Below are positions 14,493 through 23,051 of a DNA stretch of 64,000 bases, in pieces. The stretch's first letter is position 1. Each line of letters opens with the position of its first letter. Location: contig NZ_QGDS01000002.1 of the NCBI RefSeq assembly GCF_003149105.1, positions 372,001 to 436,000 on the forward strand, in the 5' to 3' direction. The translations under genes and the position numbers were made by a program. Under the pieces are notes generated by a model. It had not been told where the DNA came from, ran no database searches, and saw nothing but the letters and a program-made list of their open reading frames with translations. The DNA comes from Faecalicatena contorta. GTDB lineage: Bacteria; Bacillota; Clostridia; Lachnospirales; Lachnospiraceae.

Positions 14493-16211
14493 TCAGATAT
14501 TCCGCATTTCCTCAAGGGTATTATACAGATTGAGTTTTCCGTACCCCCACTCCCTGTTAGGGAAAAGCATGGATGCCGGACGTATAGCTCCCAGAATTAG
14601 TAGACTTCTAAGTTCATATGCATCGACACCTGTATAGCCAAGATCTTTGAGCATCCATTCCAGGAGAAGTGCAACAGCCCCGGCAGTAATGCCTGTTGCG
14701 GTGCTGGAGCCTGACCGGACTGCAAAGCGTCCGCCTGGAAGAGCTCCTGTTATATTGAGGCCTGGAGCAGCGACATGTGGATTAATCAATTCGTCCCGGG
14801 TATATCCCCTTCCTGAACTGAGTGCAATGCTGTTATTATCACCGTCATAAAAAGAAACTACAACCACGCCCCTTGCATTGCCTGGATTTGTCAGCGTGTA
14901 GTAAGGGTCTGAATTTAGAAAATATACTTCACCACTTAAAAATTCTGTCATAGGCAGCCAGATGTGAAATAATCCACTGATGGCCCGTACAGGCGTCACA
15001 ATCAGGCTCCAGATGCCGGGGGTAGGGGCGCTGAAGCGCAAGAAGATTAATTCGGAGATAGTCCGCTCTACAATAATACTATAATCTACCGATACCTGCG
15101 TTCTTTCGAAAACAAAATTAAATATAGTGGAGGTGTCAGTCTGTATAGGGATTGTAGCTGTAGACTCTCCCGAAGGGGAAACAAGGGCAACAGAAAACAC
15201 ATTTGGGATATCTGTCCACAGTTCCATGGTGAATCCCGCCACATTTTCACCAACACGGATTTCTACTACATCGGGAGTGTCATCGCTGCGTATCGTATGG
15301 GAATAATGATGTCTTTTGTCCGCTTCATTCCCCCCTCCGACAACGGGAATTTGATTAACAGCCGCGCCATAATGTTCCAGGACTTTGGAAAGAGGAACGA
15401 CATCGATATGCCCGCCCATATTTGTACCAATCGCCAGACACATGACCAGCGGTATATCCATGCTTTGTGCAAGTGCGCTTAAGTATTTCAGGCCCAGCAT
15501 AAGGTCGGTTTCCTGAAAACAGACGGCACTATCAGGGATATAATAGAAATCACGCAGGTATTGTTTGGCCTGCTTTAGCTTGACAACGGCAATCGTAGAT
15601 TCAGGGGCCGCTCCAAGAAAATTTTCGGAAGGATCTCCAGAACCTGCGGCCACACTGGCGACAAAAGTTCCATGTCCAATTTCATCTTCTGTGGGAACAA
15701 TGCTTCTGGGATCATCCGAAAGCAATGCTTCGTTTATCATTTCACGGGTGTATTCTGATCCATATATAAGGTCCTGGGGAGGTGTCCCGGTCTGGATTGT
15801 CTGGTCCCATATTGCAGCAATACGGGTGGTGCCGTCCAGATTCCGGAAAACCGAATTTGTGTAATCAATGCCTGTATCTATAAATCCTATCATGATGTTT
15901 TGCCCCCTTAGCTGCAAGGTGGGATAATTCTGAATTTGAAGAATGCCGGACTGATTTAGTGCTTCCATACTTAAAGGGGAGTAGCATTTGGGGATGGAAG
16001 TATAATCATATTTACTCATATTTATAGGCTCTGTTAAAATCCTGGACAGATAAACACAGCGGTAGCCGTAGTTGGCATATTGCGCACAAAATTGTTCGGA
16101 CACAACATTGGGGATTGGAAAAGGGCGTGTTTCGGAGATAATGAAATCATGGTAGTCTTCAGATAAGATACGTTCTTTGCATATACTTTGCTCCATATAA
16201 AACGTCCACAT
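14493..16211 (-). CDS. S8-family subtilisin-like serine protease (Csp-like)
   Basis: 572 residues with a full subtilase triad: Asp in IGFIDTGIDYTN (about residue 111), His in GHGTFVASVAAG (about 180), Ser in RSGSSTATGITAGAVALLL (about 520). A long insert between His and Ser, with a beta-rich region, is typical of the Csp-like S8 peptidases common in Clostridia, some of which process spore germination proteins. There is no signal peptide, so it may act in the cytoplasm or spore. The N-terminus EDYHDFIISE resembles Csp prosequences. Start uncertain: ATG 16211 or the internal ATG 16196; neither has a strong ribosome site. First gene right of the accessory island. Confidence 0.85.
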   Translation of the reverse strand: MWTFYMEQSICKERILSEDYHDFIISETRPFPIPNVVSEQFCAQYANYGYRCVYLSRILTEPINMSKYDYTSIPKCYSPLSMEALNQSGILQIQNYPTLQLRGQNIMIGFIDTGIDYTNSVFRNLDGTTRIAAIWDQTIQTGTPPQDLIYGSEYTREMINEALLSDDPRSIVPTEDEIGHGTFVASVAAGSGDPSENFLGAAPESTIAVVKLKQAKQYLRDFYYIPDSAVCFQETDLMLGLKYLSALAQSMDIPLVMCLAIGTNMGGHIDVVPLSKVLEHYGAAVNQIPVVGGGNEADKRHHYSHTIRSDDTPDVVEIRVGENVAGFTMELWTDIPNVFSVALVSPSGESTATIPIQTDTSTIFNFVFERTQVSVDYSIIVERTISELIFLRFSAPTPGIWSLIVTPVRAISGLFHIWLPMTEFLSGEVYFLNSDPYYTLTNPGNARGVVVVSFYDGDNNSIALSSGRGYTRDELINPHVAAPGLNITGALPGGRFAVRSGSSTATGITAGAVALLLEWMLKDLGYTGVDAYELRSLLILGAIRPASMLFPNREWGYGKLNLYNTLEEMRNI

Positions 16212-16296
16212 TATTTTTATAATATGTATATACAGAATATATGGGATTTATACCCCAGGCAGTCTATCTCGCGGGTAATCCATACCGCGGGCAATT

Positions 16297-16332
16297 TATA
16301 CTTCTTGAACTGCTAATGTTCAAGAAGGTATA
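16297..16332. repeat. Dispersed palindrome, family A copy 1
   Basis: TATACTTCTTGAAC, loop TGCTAAT, GTTCAAGAAGGTATA: a 14-bp near-perfect stem. The core TTGAACTGCTAATGTTCAA recurs at 43279-43305 (opposite orientation) and 53447-53473, with a variant at 53413-53442. Confidence 0.8.
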
Positions 16333-16368
16333 CCTTGCAGATTATAATATATATTTTTTGAAAGATGG

Positions 16369-16396
16369 TTGAAGTTGTCATTTATTGGGGTATAAT
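16369..16396 (+). promoter_or_regulatory. Promoter of zinc-ribbon/lspA operon
   Basis: TTGAAG (16369-16374), 16-base spacer, TATAAT (16391-16396), followed after 8 bases by AGGAGG and the ATG at 16421. The 5' leader would be very short. Confidence 0.5.
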
Positions 16397-16420
16397 ATGT
16401 AAATAAGGAGGTAGACAGAT

Positions 16421-17116
16421 ATGAGAACATTTTTTGAAGATTTAGGGAAAAAGATAGGCGAAACAGCCGAGACAGTCACTAATAAAGCAGGGGAAGCAGT
16501 TGAGGTACAAAGACTCAAAAATCAGATTAGAGTACTGGAACGAGGCAATGAAAGTGATTATGTGGATTTAGGCAAAATGGTATACGAGCATTACAAAGAC
16601 GGCGAGGTTGTAGATTCGGAAGCAATCGGGGTCTGTGAAGCAATCCAGAACCGGGAAGAGAGTATCAAGAAATATGAGCAGCAGATTTCTAAAGTCAAAG
16701 GCGATGTGCAATGTGATAGCTGCGGCAAGTCAGTAGCAAAAGAAATGGCCTTCTGCCCACATTGCGGCTCAAAGTCTCCTGAAGATTATAAAGAGACAGA
16801 GACGGATTATGCTGAAATGGCAAAAGACCATGTTGTAGATATGGCCGAAAAAGCGAAAGAAAAGGCAGAAACTGCAGCAGATGAGGTAAAGAAAAAAGCT
16901 GGTGCGGCCGCGGATGCTGTAAAGGATAGAACTGAGGATACAGCAGACGTTGTAAAAGAAAGAATGGATGATGCAGCAGATGTAATAAAGGAGAAAACAG
17001 AAGCCTCTGCAGATACAGTGAGAGAAAGGGTTTCAGATGCGGCTGACATTGTAAAGGAGAAAATAGCAGATGCAGCAGACGTCATTAAGGAAAAGGTAAA
17101 AGGAACAGAAGATTAG
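16421..17116 (+). CDS. Zinc-ribbon protein with amphipathic 11-mer-like repeats
   Basis: 231 residues, start ATG with AAGGAGG. A coiled-coil N-terminal part (residues ~1-95) is followed by a zinc ribbon (CDSCGKSVAKEMAFCPHCG, ~98-116) and a long C-terminal helix of repeated A-A-D-x-V-K-(E/D)-(R/K) units (ADVVKERMDD, ADVIKEKTEA, ADIVKEKIAD). This resembles LEA-like or apolipoprotein-like amphipathic helices, which often bind membranes or protect proteins. There is no membrane segment. The repeats are visible in the DNA as GCAGA(T/C)GT(A/T)-rich units. The likely role in envelope or stress is inferred. Ten bases separate it from the lspA-like gene. Confidence 0.6.
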   Translation: MRTFFEDLGKKIGETAETVTNKAGEAVEVQRLKNQIRVLERGNESDYVDLGKMVYEHYKDGEVVDSEAIGVCEAIQNREESIKKYEQQISKVKGDVQCDSCGKSVAKEMAFCPHCGSKSPEDYKETETDYAEMAKDHVVDMAEKAKEKAETAADEVKKKAGAAADAVKDRTEDTADVVKERMDDAADVIKEKTEASADTVRERVSDAADIVKEKIADAADVIKEKVKGTED

Positions 17117-17126
17117 GAGGAAGTCT

Positions 17127-17600
17127 GTGGTTATTTTAGTTTTAATGAGCCTTACTCTTTGCCTGACATTGGTGGATATCGTATTGAAGTCATATGTAGA
17201 GGGCTTTATGGCAAAGGGTGAGGAGCGTACGATATGCAAGGGAAAGGTAAAGTTGCGGAAAGTATACAATAAAGGTATGTTCCTGAATCTGTTTGATGAG
17301 AAACCGGGACTTGTGAAGATATTATCGGCGTTTGTGACTATTCTGATTACTATTTATCAGCTAATTACATTGTTAAGGAGAGGGAACTGCCTGAAAAAGG
17401 CAGGTCTGTCTCTGATGACGGCCGGAGCCTGGAGCAATACCTTCGACAGATGGTTTCGGGGATATGTCATTGATTATGTGGGAATTCAGACGAAATGGAA
17501 GAAAGCATCGGAAATCACCTATAATCTTGGTGACTTTTTTATCATGGCGGGAAGCATTTTTATGATGCTCTCCTCTCTGTTCCCTTCTAAGAAGAAATGA
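17127..17600 (+). CDS. Lipoprotein signal peptidase (SPase II)-like membrane protein
   Basis: 157 residues, GTG start with AGGAGG. The two catalytic-type blocks of SPase II are present: AGAWSNTFDRWFRGYVIDYVG (usual N..DR...G.V.D) and YNLGDFFIMAG (usual FN.AD..I). Hydrophobic segments lie at ~1-20, ~62-82, ~94-108 and ~133-150. SPase II removes signal peptides from diacylglyceryl-modified lipoproteins; lgt, which acts before it, is at 44650. The sequence is divergent, with NKGMFLNLFDEKP in place of the usual N.G.AF, and it lies away from the common lspA-rluD pairing. It could be a paralogue with narrower specificity. Confidence 0.75.
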   Translation: MVILVLMSLTLCLTLVDIVLKSYVEGFMAKGEERTICKGKVKLRKVYNKGMFLNLFDEKPGLVKILSAFVTILITIYQLITLLRRGNCLKKAGLSLMTAGAWSNTFDRWFRGYVIDYVGIQTKWKKASEITYNLGDFFIMAGSIFMMLSSLFPSKKK

Positions 17601-17687
17601 TTTAAGAAGAGAAGTTAATATCAAGGATGCAGTATCAGGGAAAATATGATATGATAGAAAAAACGGAAAGAAAAGCGGGGATAAACC

Positions 17688-18524
17688 ATGATTCAGGAAA
17701 TAGAACCACATAAATATAGGAATGAATATACCCCCATGCCGCCTGATAAGGACAGCATTGCTTTATATTATGAAGATCATGCCTTACTATTGAAGAAGAC
17801 GGCAGAGGGAATTGAGTTCCCCAGGTTTGAGGAACTGGGATATTTAAACGAAGAGATTTACGAGGACTATACATATTTGTTTTCCATAGACGGAGAGCGT
17901 TACTACCTGATAGAAGAAATCAATAAGGACAGGCTGTCCTCCTTTACATTAGAAAATACAGAAATTTTCCGCGCAGCAGATCCTCAGTACCGGGCATTTG
18001 CCGGAATAACGGGATACCAGCTTTATAACTGGTATAAGGATAACAAGTATTGTGGCCGCTGCGGCTGTTCAATGCAGAAGGATAAAAAGGAGCGGATGCT
18101 GTACTGTGGGGAATGCCGCAACATAGTGTTTCCTAAGCTTAGTCCGGCTGTTATAATCGGAGTGCTGGACGGCAACCGGATATTAATGTCAAAATATGCC
18201 GGAAGGATATATAAAAACTATGCATTGCTTGCAGGCTTTGTTGAGATAGGTGAGATGGTCGAAGAGACAGTAAAAAGAGAAGTGATGGAAGAAGTAGGAC
18301 TTAAGGTTAAGAATGTCAGATATTATAAAAGCCAGCCCTGGTCTTTCAGCGATACATTACTGATGGGCTTTTACTGCGATTTGGACGGGGAAGATTCCAT
18401 TACATTGGATGAAGAAGAATTGGCATTAGCAGAGTGGTTTGACAGAGGAGACATACCGGTTGTACCGTCAAGAGACAGCCTGACGAATGAGATGATTATG
18501 AAATTTAAAAATGGCGAAATATAG
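17688..18524 (+). CDS. nudC: NAD+ diphosphatase NudC (Nudix hydrolase)
   Basis: 278 residues. The zinc ribbon (CGRCGCSMQ...CGEC, about residues 121-143) is followed by a Nudix box GFVEIGEMVEETVKREVMEE (about 182-204) and the NudC hallmark SQPWSFSDTLLMGF. Hydrolyses NADH/NAD+ to NMN and AMP, and in other bacteria removes NAD caps from RNA. The start ATG follows GGGGATAAACC. The next gene, a hemerythrin, begins 12 bases after the stop with its own GGAGG, so the two are probably cotranscribed. Confidence 0.9.
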   Translation: MIQEIEPHKYRNEYTPMPPDKDSIALYYEDHALLLKKTAEGIEFPRFEELGYLNEEIYEDYTYLFSIDGERYYLIEEINKDRLSSFTLENTEIFRAADPQYRAFAGITGYQLYNWYKDNKYCGRCGCSMQKDKKERMLYCGECRNIVFPKLSPAVIIGVLDGNRILMSKYAGRIYKNYALLAGFVEIGEMVEETVKREVMEEVGLKVKNVRYYKSQPWSFSDTLLMGFYCDLDGEDSITLDEEELALAEWFDRGDIPVVPSRDSLTNEMIMKFKNGEI

Positions 18525-18536
18525 GAGGACAACGAC

Positions 18537-18959
18537 ATGAGAGCTGTATTTGATGAAAGTTTGGTAACTGGAAACGAAATGATTGATTCCCAGCATAAGG
18601 AGCTGCTTGATAAAATCAATAAGCTGTTGGATAGCTGTGAAGTAGGCAACGATAAATTGGTGGCAGTTAAGACATTGGATTATCTTGCGGACTACACAGA
18701 ATTTCATTTTTCTGAAGAAGAAAAGCTTCAGGCCGACATTGAATATCCAGGTATAGGAGAACACAAAAAAGAGCATGAAAAGCTGAGAACAGTGGTAAAA
18801 GAGCTGTATGAGATGCTGGAGGAAGAGGAAGGTCCATCCAATGCTTTCGTGGAGCAGGTGAATAAGAATGTGATTGAATGGCTGTATGGTCACATTAAAA
18901 GTTTTGACCGGTCAGTGGCAGAGTATAAATTTATGGCAAACAACAGTGAACGGCTGTAG
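18537..18959 (+). CDS. Bacteriohemerythrin
   Basis: 140 residues. A four-helix bundle with the di-iron ligands: IDSQHKEL (His), EFHFSEEEKL (HxxxE), GEHKKEHEKL (two His) and YGHIKSFDR (His, Asp). Binds O2 in the cytoplasm, and in anaerobes likely buffers or senses oxygen. ATG 18537 has AGGAGG. It follows nudC closely; a rho-independent hairpin lies shortly downstream (19008-19061). Confidence 0.93.
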   Translation: MRAVFDESLVTGNEMIDSQHKELLDKINKLLDSCEVGNDKLVAVKTLDYLADYTEFHFSEEEKLQADIEYPGIGEHKKEHEKLRTVVKELYEMLEEEEGPSNAFVEQVNKNVIEWLYGHIKSFDRSVAEYKFMANNSERL

Positions 18960-18967
18960 AATAAGTG

Positions 18968-18996
18968 TTGACAAAAATAAAACGTTGAATTAGACT
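18968..18996 (+). promoter_or_regulatory. Sigma-A-type promoter before yitT leader
   Basis: TTGACA (18968-18973), 17-base spacer, TAGACT (18991-18996). The predicted start near 19003 is just before the hairpin at 19008-19061. Confidence 0.55.
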
Positions 18997-19007
18997 AAAG
19001 TATAGAG

Positions 19008-19061
19008 AAGAGCACACGCGGATTATATCTTTTTGGACATAATTTGTGGTGTTCTTTTTTT
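19008..19061 (+). terminator. Terminator/attenuator hairpin in yitT leader
   Basis: AAGAGCAC (19008-19015) pairs with GTGTTCTT (19049-19056, one G-U) around a loop with its own ATTAT/ATAAT stem, followed by seven Ts (19055-19061). It begins a few bases after the predicted start of the promoter at 18968 and ends 38 bases before the yitT start. It can serve as a terminator for the upstream operon, an attenuator, or the end of a ~58-base RNA. Confidence 0.65.
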
Positions 19062-19098
19062 GCGTAAATGGGGAAAGCTATTGAGAGAGGTGATGCAG

Positions 19099-19953
19099 AT
19101 GAAAAAATTAAATTTAAAAAAACTGACATATGACATCATGATTGATGTTGTAGGAGGAATTCTGATCGGTATTGGTATTTACAATTTTGCGGCAAACGCA
19201 GCATTTCCGCTGGCAGGAATATCTGGTATTGCACTGATATTCTATCACTTATTTAATATGCCTATTGGATGGATAACAATGCTTTTAAATGTTCCTATAG
19301 CAATTGGGTGCTACAAGACGTTGGGAAAGGAGTTTTTCATCCGTTCTATCAGGTCGGTGATTATTACATCCCTGATTATTGACTATGTCGTGCCGCTGTT
19401 TCCTGTCTATTCAGGTGACAGAATGCTGGCGGCTCTTTGTACGGGTATATTTTCGGGACTGGGATATGCTCTGATTTTCATGAACAATTCCTCCACCGGA
19501 GGCATGGATTTTATTACAGTGTCAATTAAGGTGAAACGTCCGCATATGACTCTGGGGAAAATCGTGTTTATAACAGATGCCGTTATTGTGGCGATTGGTG
19601 GATTGATTTTCAGGGATATAGACGGAACAATCTATGGTTTTATTATTACCTACCTGCTGACTGTTGTGATTGATAAAATTATGTATGGTATTGATTCTGG
19701 GAAGATGACTTTAATTGTAACCGAGAAAGGGCAGGAAGTGGCCGATAAAATAGATAAATATTCCGGCAGAGGCTCTACACTGCTGAAAGGCCGGGGGAGT
19801 TATTCAGGGATAGAAAAAGAAGTGGTGATGTGTGCCTGCAACAATAAGCAGATGTATGCAATCCGGAAAATGGTGAAGCAGGTGGATCCGTCTGCATTTA
19901 CTGTGATTATGGAATCCAATGAAGTTGTAGGTGAGGGCTTTAAGGCAGAGTAG
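19099..19953 (+). CDS. YitT-family membrane protein (DUF161/DUF2179)
   Basis: About 284 residues from ATG 19099 (GAGAGAGGTGAT upstream; 19093 also possible). An N-terminal membrane part with about five hydrophobic segments (GGILIGIGIYNFAANAAFPLAG; GLGYALIFMNNSSTGGMDFI) is followed by a C-terminal cytoplasmic DUF2179 domain (MTLIVTEKGQEVADKI, GRGSTLLKGRGSYSG, VVMCACNNKQMYAIRKMV). The family is widespread in Firmicutes; transport is suspected, the substrate unknown. Controlled by an attenuator-like leader. The stop codon lies inside a hairpin shared with the convergent pepT. Confidence 0.88.
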   Translation: MKKLNLKKLTYDIMIDVVGGILIGIGIYNFAANAAFPLAGISGIALIFYHLFNMPIGWITMLLNVPIAIGCYKTLGKEFFIRSIRSVIITSLIIDYVVPLFPVYSGDRMLAALCTGIFSGLGYALIFMNNSSTGGMDFITVSIKVKRPHMTLGKIVFITDAVIVAIGGLIFRDIDGTIYGFIITYLLTVVIDKIMYGIDSGKMTLIVTEKGQEVADKIDKYSGRGSTLLKGRGSYSGIEKEVVMCACNNKQMYAIRKMVKQVDPSAFTVIMESNEVVGEGFKAE

Positions 19954-19971
19954 GGTTATACCCCTACTCTG
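19946..19971. terminator. Hairpin containing both yitT and pepT stop codons
   Basis: CAGAGTAGGG (19946-19955), loop TTATAC, CCCTACTCTG (19962-19971): a perfect 10-bp stem. The yitT stop TAG (19951-19953) lies in one arm and the pepT stop (19956-19958, minus strand) in the loop. Only two bases separate the coding regions. Confidence 0.75.
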
Positions 19972-21185
19972 TCTGCGTATATCTTTACTAATTCAAGTGC
20001 TACTTCAGCAGCAGCATCCATTCCTTCAGCAGTAATATGCTCATACGGGCCATGATAACCATGACCGCCTGTGCCCAGATTTGGACAGGGTAATCCTTTA
20101 AAACTGAGCCAGGAACCATCCGTGCCTCCCCGGATTGGTTGTATCAGCGGAGTTACACCAACATTTTTGCAAGCTTTTTCAGCATTCTCAATGAGGTGCA
20201 TACATCCTTTTATAATCTCGGACATGTTGCTGTACTGCTGGGTAATTGTTAATGTAACGGTTCCCTTTCCCCATTTCTCGTTTATTAATTTTTCGATGTG
20301 GCGCAGCATCTGCTGACGGACCTGGAATGTTGCTCCATCATGGTCGCGAATGATATAATGAAGTTCGGCGTGTCCTACTTCTCCTGACATGCTGACCAGG
20401 TGATAGAAACCTTCGTAATCTTCTGTATCCCGCGGTGTGTCGCCGGACGGGAGCATGGCGTTGATTTCCATGGCAACCAGGCTGGCGTTTACCATTGTGT
20501 CTTTACTGGAGCCAGGATGTACGTTGACACCCTCTATTATAAAATCAGCTTTACATGCATGGAAGTTTTCAAACTGGATTTCGCCTTCTGTGTCCCCATC
20601 CAATGTATAGGCGTAATCTGCTCCGAACTCTTCCACGTTGAAATGGGAAGCTCCTGTTCCAATCTCTTCATCGGGAGTAAAAGCGACAGACAGCGGTCCG
20701 TGTGGAATATTCTCCGTATTCAGGCGCTGAATCATCGTCATAATTTCTGCAATTCCAGCTTTGTCATCTGCACCTAAAATAGTAGTTCCATCGCTGGTAA
20801 TTAATGTACGGCCTTTTAAGTCCGGCAGATGCTTGAATGTGCTGACACTGATGGTGCGTCCGCTTGTCCCCAATGCAAAATCTTTCCCATCATAGTTCTT
20901 AGTTACTACAGGCACGATATCGTGGTCACAGAAATCAGCCACAGTATCCATGTGTGCGATGAACCCTAATTTTGTTCTGTCTTCGTAACCCGGCGAGGCA
21001 GGAATATGTGCATACACATAACATTGCTCATTTACCTGTGCATCGGATACCCCCAGATCTTTTAATTCCTGCACCAATAAATGTGCAAGGTCAAACTGGC
21101 ATGAGGAAGATGGAATAGTTTCACTATTCTCATCACTGGGTGTACGTATGGCAGCGTACTTTAAAAGTCTTTCATAAGCTCTCAA
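19956..21185 (-). CDS. pepT: Peptidase T (tripeptide aminopeptidase)
   Basis: 409 residues, full length for PepT (M20B). Metal ligands: LGFIAHMDT (His, Asp), ILGADDKAG (Asp), PDEEIGTGA (catalytic Glu pair), YTLDGDTEGE (Asp) and GTGGHGYHG (His). Removes the N-terminal residue from tripeptides in the cytoplasm using two zinc ions. The start MRAYERLLKYA is TTG at 21185 with AAGGAGAG 8 bases upstream. Monocistronic and convergent with yitT. Confidence 0.95.
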   Translation of the reverse strand: MRAYERLLKYAAIRTPSDENSETIPSSSCQFDLAHLLVQELKDLGVSDAQVNEQCYVYAHIPASPGYEDRTKLGFIAHMDTVADFCDHDIVPVVTKNYDGKDFALGTSGRTISVSTFKHLPDLKGRTLITSDGTTILGADDKAGIAEIMTMIQRLNTENIPHGPLSVAFTPDEEIGTGASHFNVEEFGADYAYTLDGDTEGEIQFENFHACKADFIIEGVNVHPGSSKDTMVNASLVAMEINAMLPSGDTPRDTEDYEGFYHLVSMSGEVGHAELHYIIRDHDGATFQVRQQMLRHIEKLINEKWGKGTVTLTITQQYSNMSEIIKGCMHLIENAEKACKNVGVTPLIQPIRGGTDGSWLSFKGLPCPNLGTGGHGYHGPYEHITAEGMDAAAEVALELVKIYADRVGV

Positions 21186-21486
21186 ATGACATCTCTCCTT
21201 TACTATTTCGCTTTGATTATTATAACACTTTCTGTCTGAGACAGGGAAAAAAGTTATATATATATTTACACAAAAATCACACAGTTATCCGCTAAATTTA
21301 CATTCAGATACAAAACACGGCTGAAATAAGAAAGAAGGTATTAGAAGTTTTTGACAGGAATAATAAAAACTGATAGACTGATGTCAAATCTATATCAAAA
21401 TATGGGACTTTGGAATAGGCATATGGTGTGTATAGAGAATGAACAATAGCGCCAGGGTGCACTTGAGAGGGAGGAGACAAAAGATA

Positions 21487-22656
21487 ATGAATCAATTTGT
21501 TTTTGAAAATTCCACAAAGATTTACTTTGGAGAGGGATGTGTGAGGGAACATCTGAATTCTTTGCTCAATGAATATGGAGATACGGTGATGCTTTCCTAT
21601 GGCGGCGGCTCCATTAAGAAGAATGGGGTTTATGAAGAGGTTCTTGCAATTTTAAAGGAAGCAGGAAAAAATGTTGTGGAATTTGCGGACATTATGGCCA
21701 ATCCAACCTATGAAAAAGTTCTGGAAGGGAAGCGGATTGCAAAAGAGAATAATGTAAGCCTGATTCTTGCCGCAGGCGGCGGTTCCGTTATGGATTGCAG
21801 CAAAGCTGTTTCCATGGCAGCAGCTTATGAGGGAGACCTCTGGAAGGATTATTGGGAGAATGTTGGTGAGGTAAATTTTGAACCTCTTCCTCTTGGGGTG
21901 ATTGTTACTGCTTCCGGTACAGGCAGTGAGTGTAATGGGGATGCAGTGATTACTAATGAAGAGCTGAAAGTTAAAACTGGAAGGGATTATGTAAAATGCA
22001 ATCCCAAATTTGCATTGCTTGATCCGGTCTATACTTATAGCGTGCCCAAATTACATATGGTGGCAGGCAGTTTTGATATTCTCTCTCATATTATGGAAAT
22101 TTATTTTAGTGGGCCGGATGAGGACAATGTGTCTGATGATATTTCCGAAGCATTGATGAAAAATGTAATACGGAACCTGCGCAGGGCCATTCAGAATCCG
22201 GAAGATTATATAGCCCGCAGTAATTTAATGTGGGATGCCGCAATGGCGGAAATCCGAATTATTAAACTGGGTAAAAAGCTGGATTTTGAATGTCATCAGA
22301 TGGAACATCAGATCGGTGCTTATACTGACTGCAGCCACGGGTGCGGACTTGCAGTACTGCATCCGGTATATTACCGCCACATTTATAAAAATGGAATCAG
22401 TAAGTTTGCAAGATTTGCCGTAAATGTATGGGGAATTTCAGAAGCAGGAAAATCTGAGGAAGAGTTAGCCCTTTCAGGAGTGGAAGCATTGGCGGATTTT
22501 ATCAGGGAAATTGGTCTTCCCACAACAATTAGGGAGTTGGGCGTTACAGACAAATCAATGCTCACAGAAATTGCCTATAGCTGCAATATTGCAACAGGCG
22601 GTTATAAAATTATGACCCATGAGGAGATTTTGGAGATATTTGAAGAGTGCTATTGA
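21487..22656 (+). CDS. Iron-containing alcohol dehydrogenase (butanol dehydrogenase type)
   Basis: 389 residues from ATG 21487 (GGGAGGAG upstream); a longer frame from 21439 includes the ribosome site and is rejected. The NAD(P) motif AAGGGSVMDCSKA and ASGTGSECN are followed by iron ligands SFDILSHIMEIYF (Asp, His), CHQMEHQIGA (His) and SHGCGLAVLHP (His). Closest in style to clostridial NADH-dependent butanol dehydrogenases and YqhD, which reduce aldehydes during fermentation. Stands alone; no partner genes nearby. Confidence 0.88.
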   Translation: MNQFVFENSTKIYFGEGCVREHLNSLLNEYGDTVMLSYGGGSIKKNGVYEEVLAILKEAGKNVVEFADIMANPTYEKVLEGKRIAKENNVSLILAAGGGSVMDCSKAVSMAAAYEGDLWKDYWENVGEVNFEPLPLGVIVTASGTGSECNGDAVITNEELKVKTGRDYVKCNPKFALLDPVYTYSVPKLHMVAGSFDILSHIMEIYFSGPDEDNVSDDISEALMKNVIRNLRRAIQNPEDYIARSNLMWDAAMAEIRIIKLGKKLDFECHQMEHQIGAYTDCSHGCGLAVLHPVYYRHIYKNGISKFARFAVNVWGISEAGKSEEELALSGVEALADFIREIGLPTTIRELGVTDKSMLTEIAYSCNIATGGYKIMTHEEILEIFEECY

Positions 22657-22684
22657 TTATTACAATCAACATGCAGACGAGTAA

Positions 22685-22810
22685 GAGTCTGGATTACTGG
22701 GTAAAGTGCATTATGAATCAATCATTGATGAAGGCGGCGGATACGAAGATGAATCATATTTAGCAGATTCTATTGAAGCGGTTAACAATGTGCTTGCACA
22801 AGACGAATAG
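22685..22810 (+). pseudogene. Short coding remnant
   Basis: A 41-codon frame without a plausible start reads SGLLGKVHYESIIDEGGGYE and ends ADSIEAVNNVLAQDE at TAG 22808-22810, directly before a strong terminator. It looks like the 3' end of a lost gene; the family is not recognised. The codon pattern and placement before a terminator support a former gene. Confidence 0.35.
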
Positions 22811-22828
22811 TAATAAATTAAAAAGATT

Positions 22829-22862
22829 AAAAGTCGCCATTGAAACAGATGGCGACTTTTTT
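22829..22862 (+). terminator. Rho-independent terminator
   Basis: AAAAGTCGCCAT (22829-22840), loop of 8, ATGGCGACTTTTTT (22849-22862): a 12-bp stem with T6. Ends transcription after the alcohol dehydrogenase and gene remnant. The ~190 bases after it (22863-23051) hold nothing recognisable apart from the ribosome site of the next gene. Confidence 0.9.
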
Positions 22863-23051
22863 GGCGCTTTCCACTTGTTAAAAGAAACTAATTATGCTAT
22901 TGTAATATTTATATCAATCGGCAGGCGTTCATGCCACATTCAAGCCGTGAAAACTCATTTCGGCGCTTCCATGTCGAAGCACAATCCGTGAATGAACATT
23001 TTTATTACCACATGAAAAATTTTACAATTGCATCAAGGAAGGAGTATGCCT

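Noticed and set aside
14362..14850. Small plus-strand frames opposite the S8 protease gene end
   Set aside because: They cross the terminator or run antisense to the catalytic serine region; no ribosome site.
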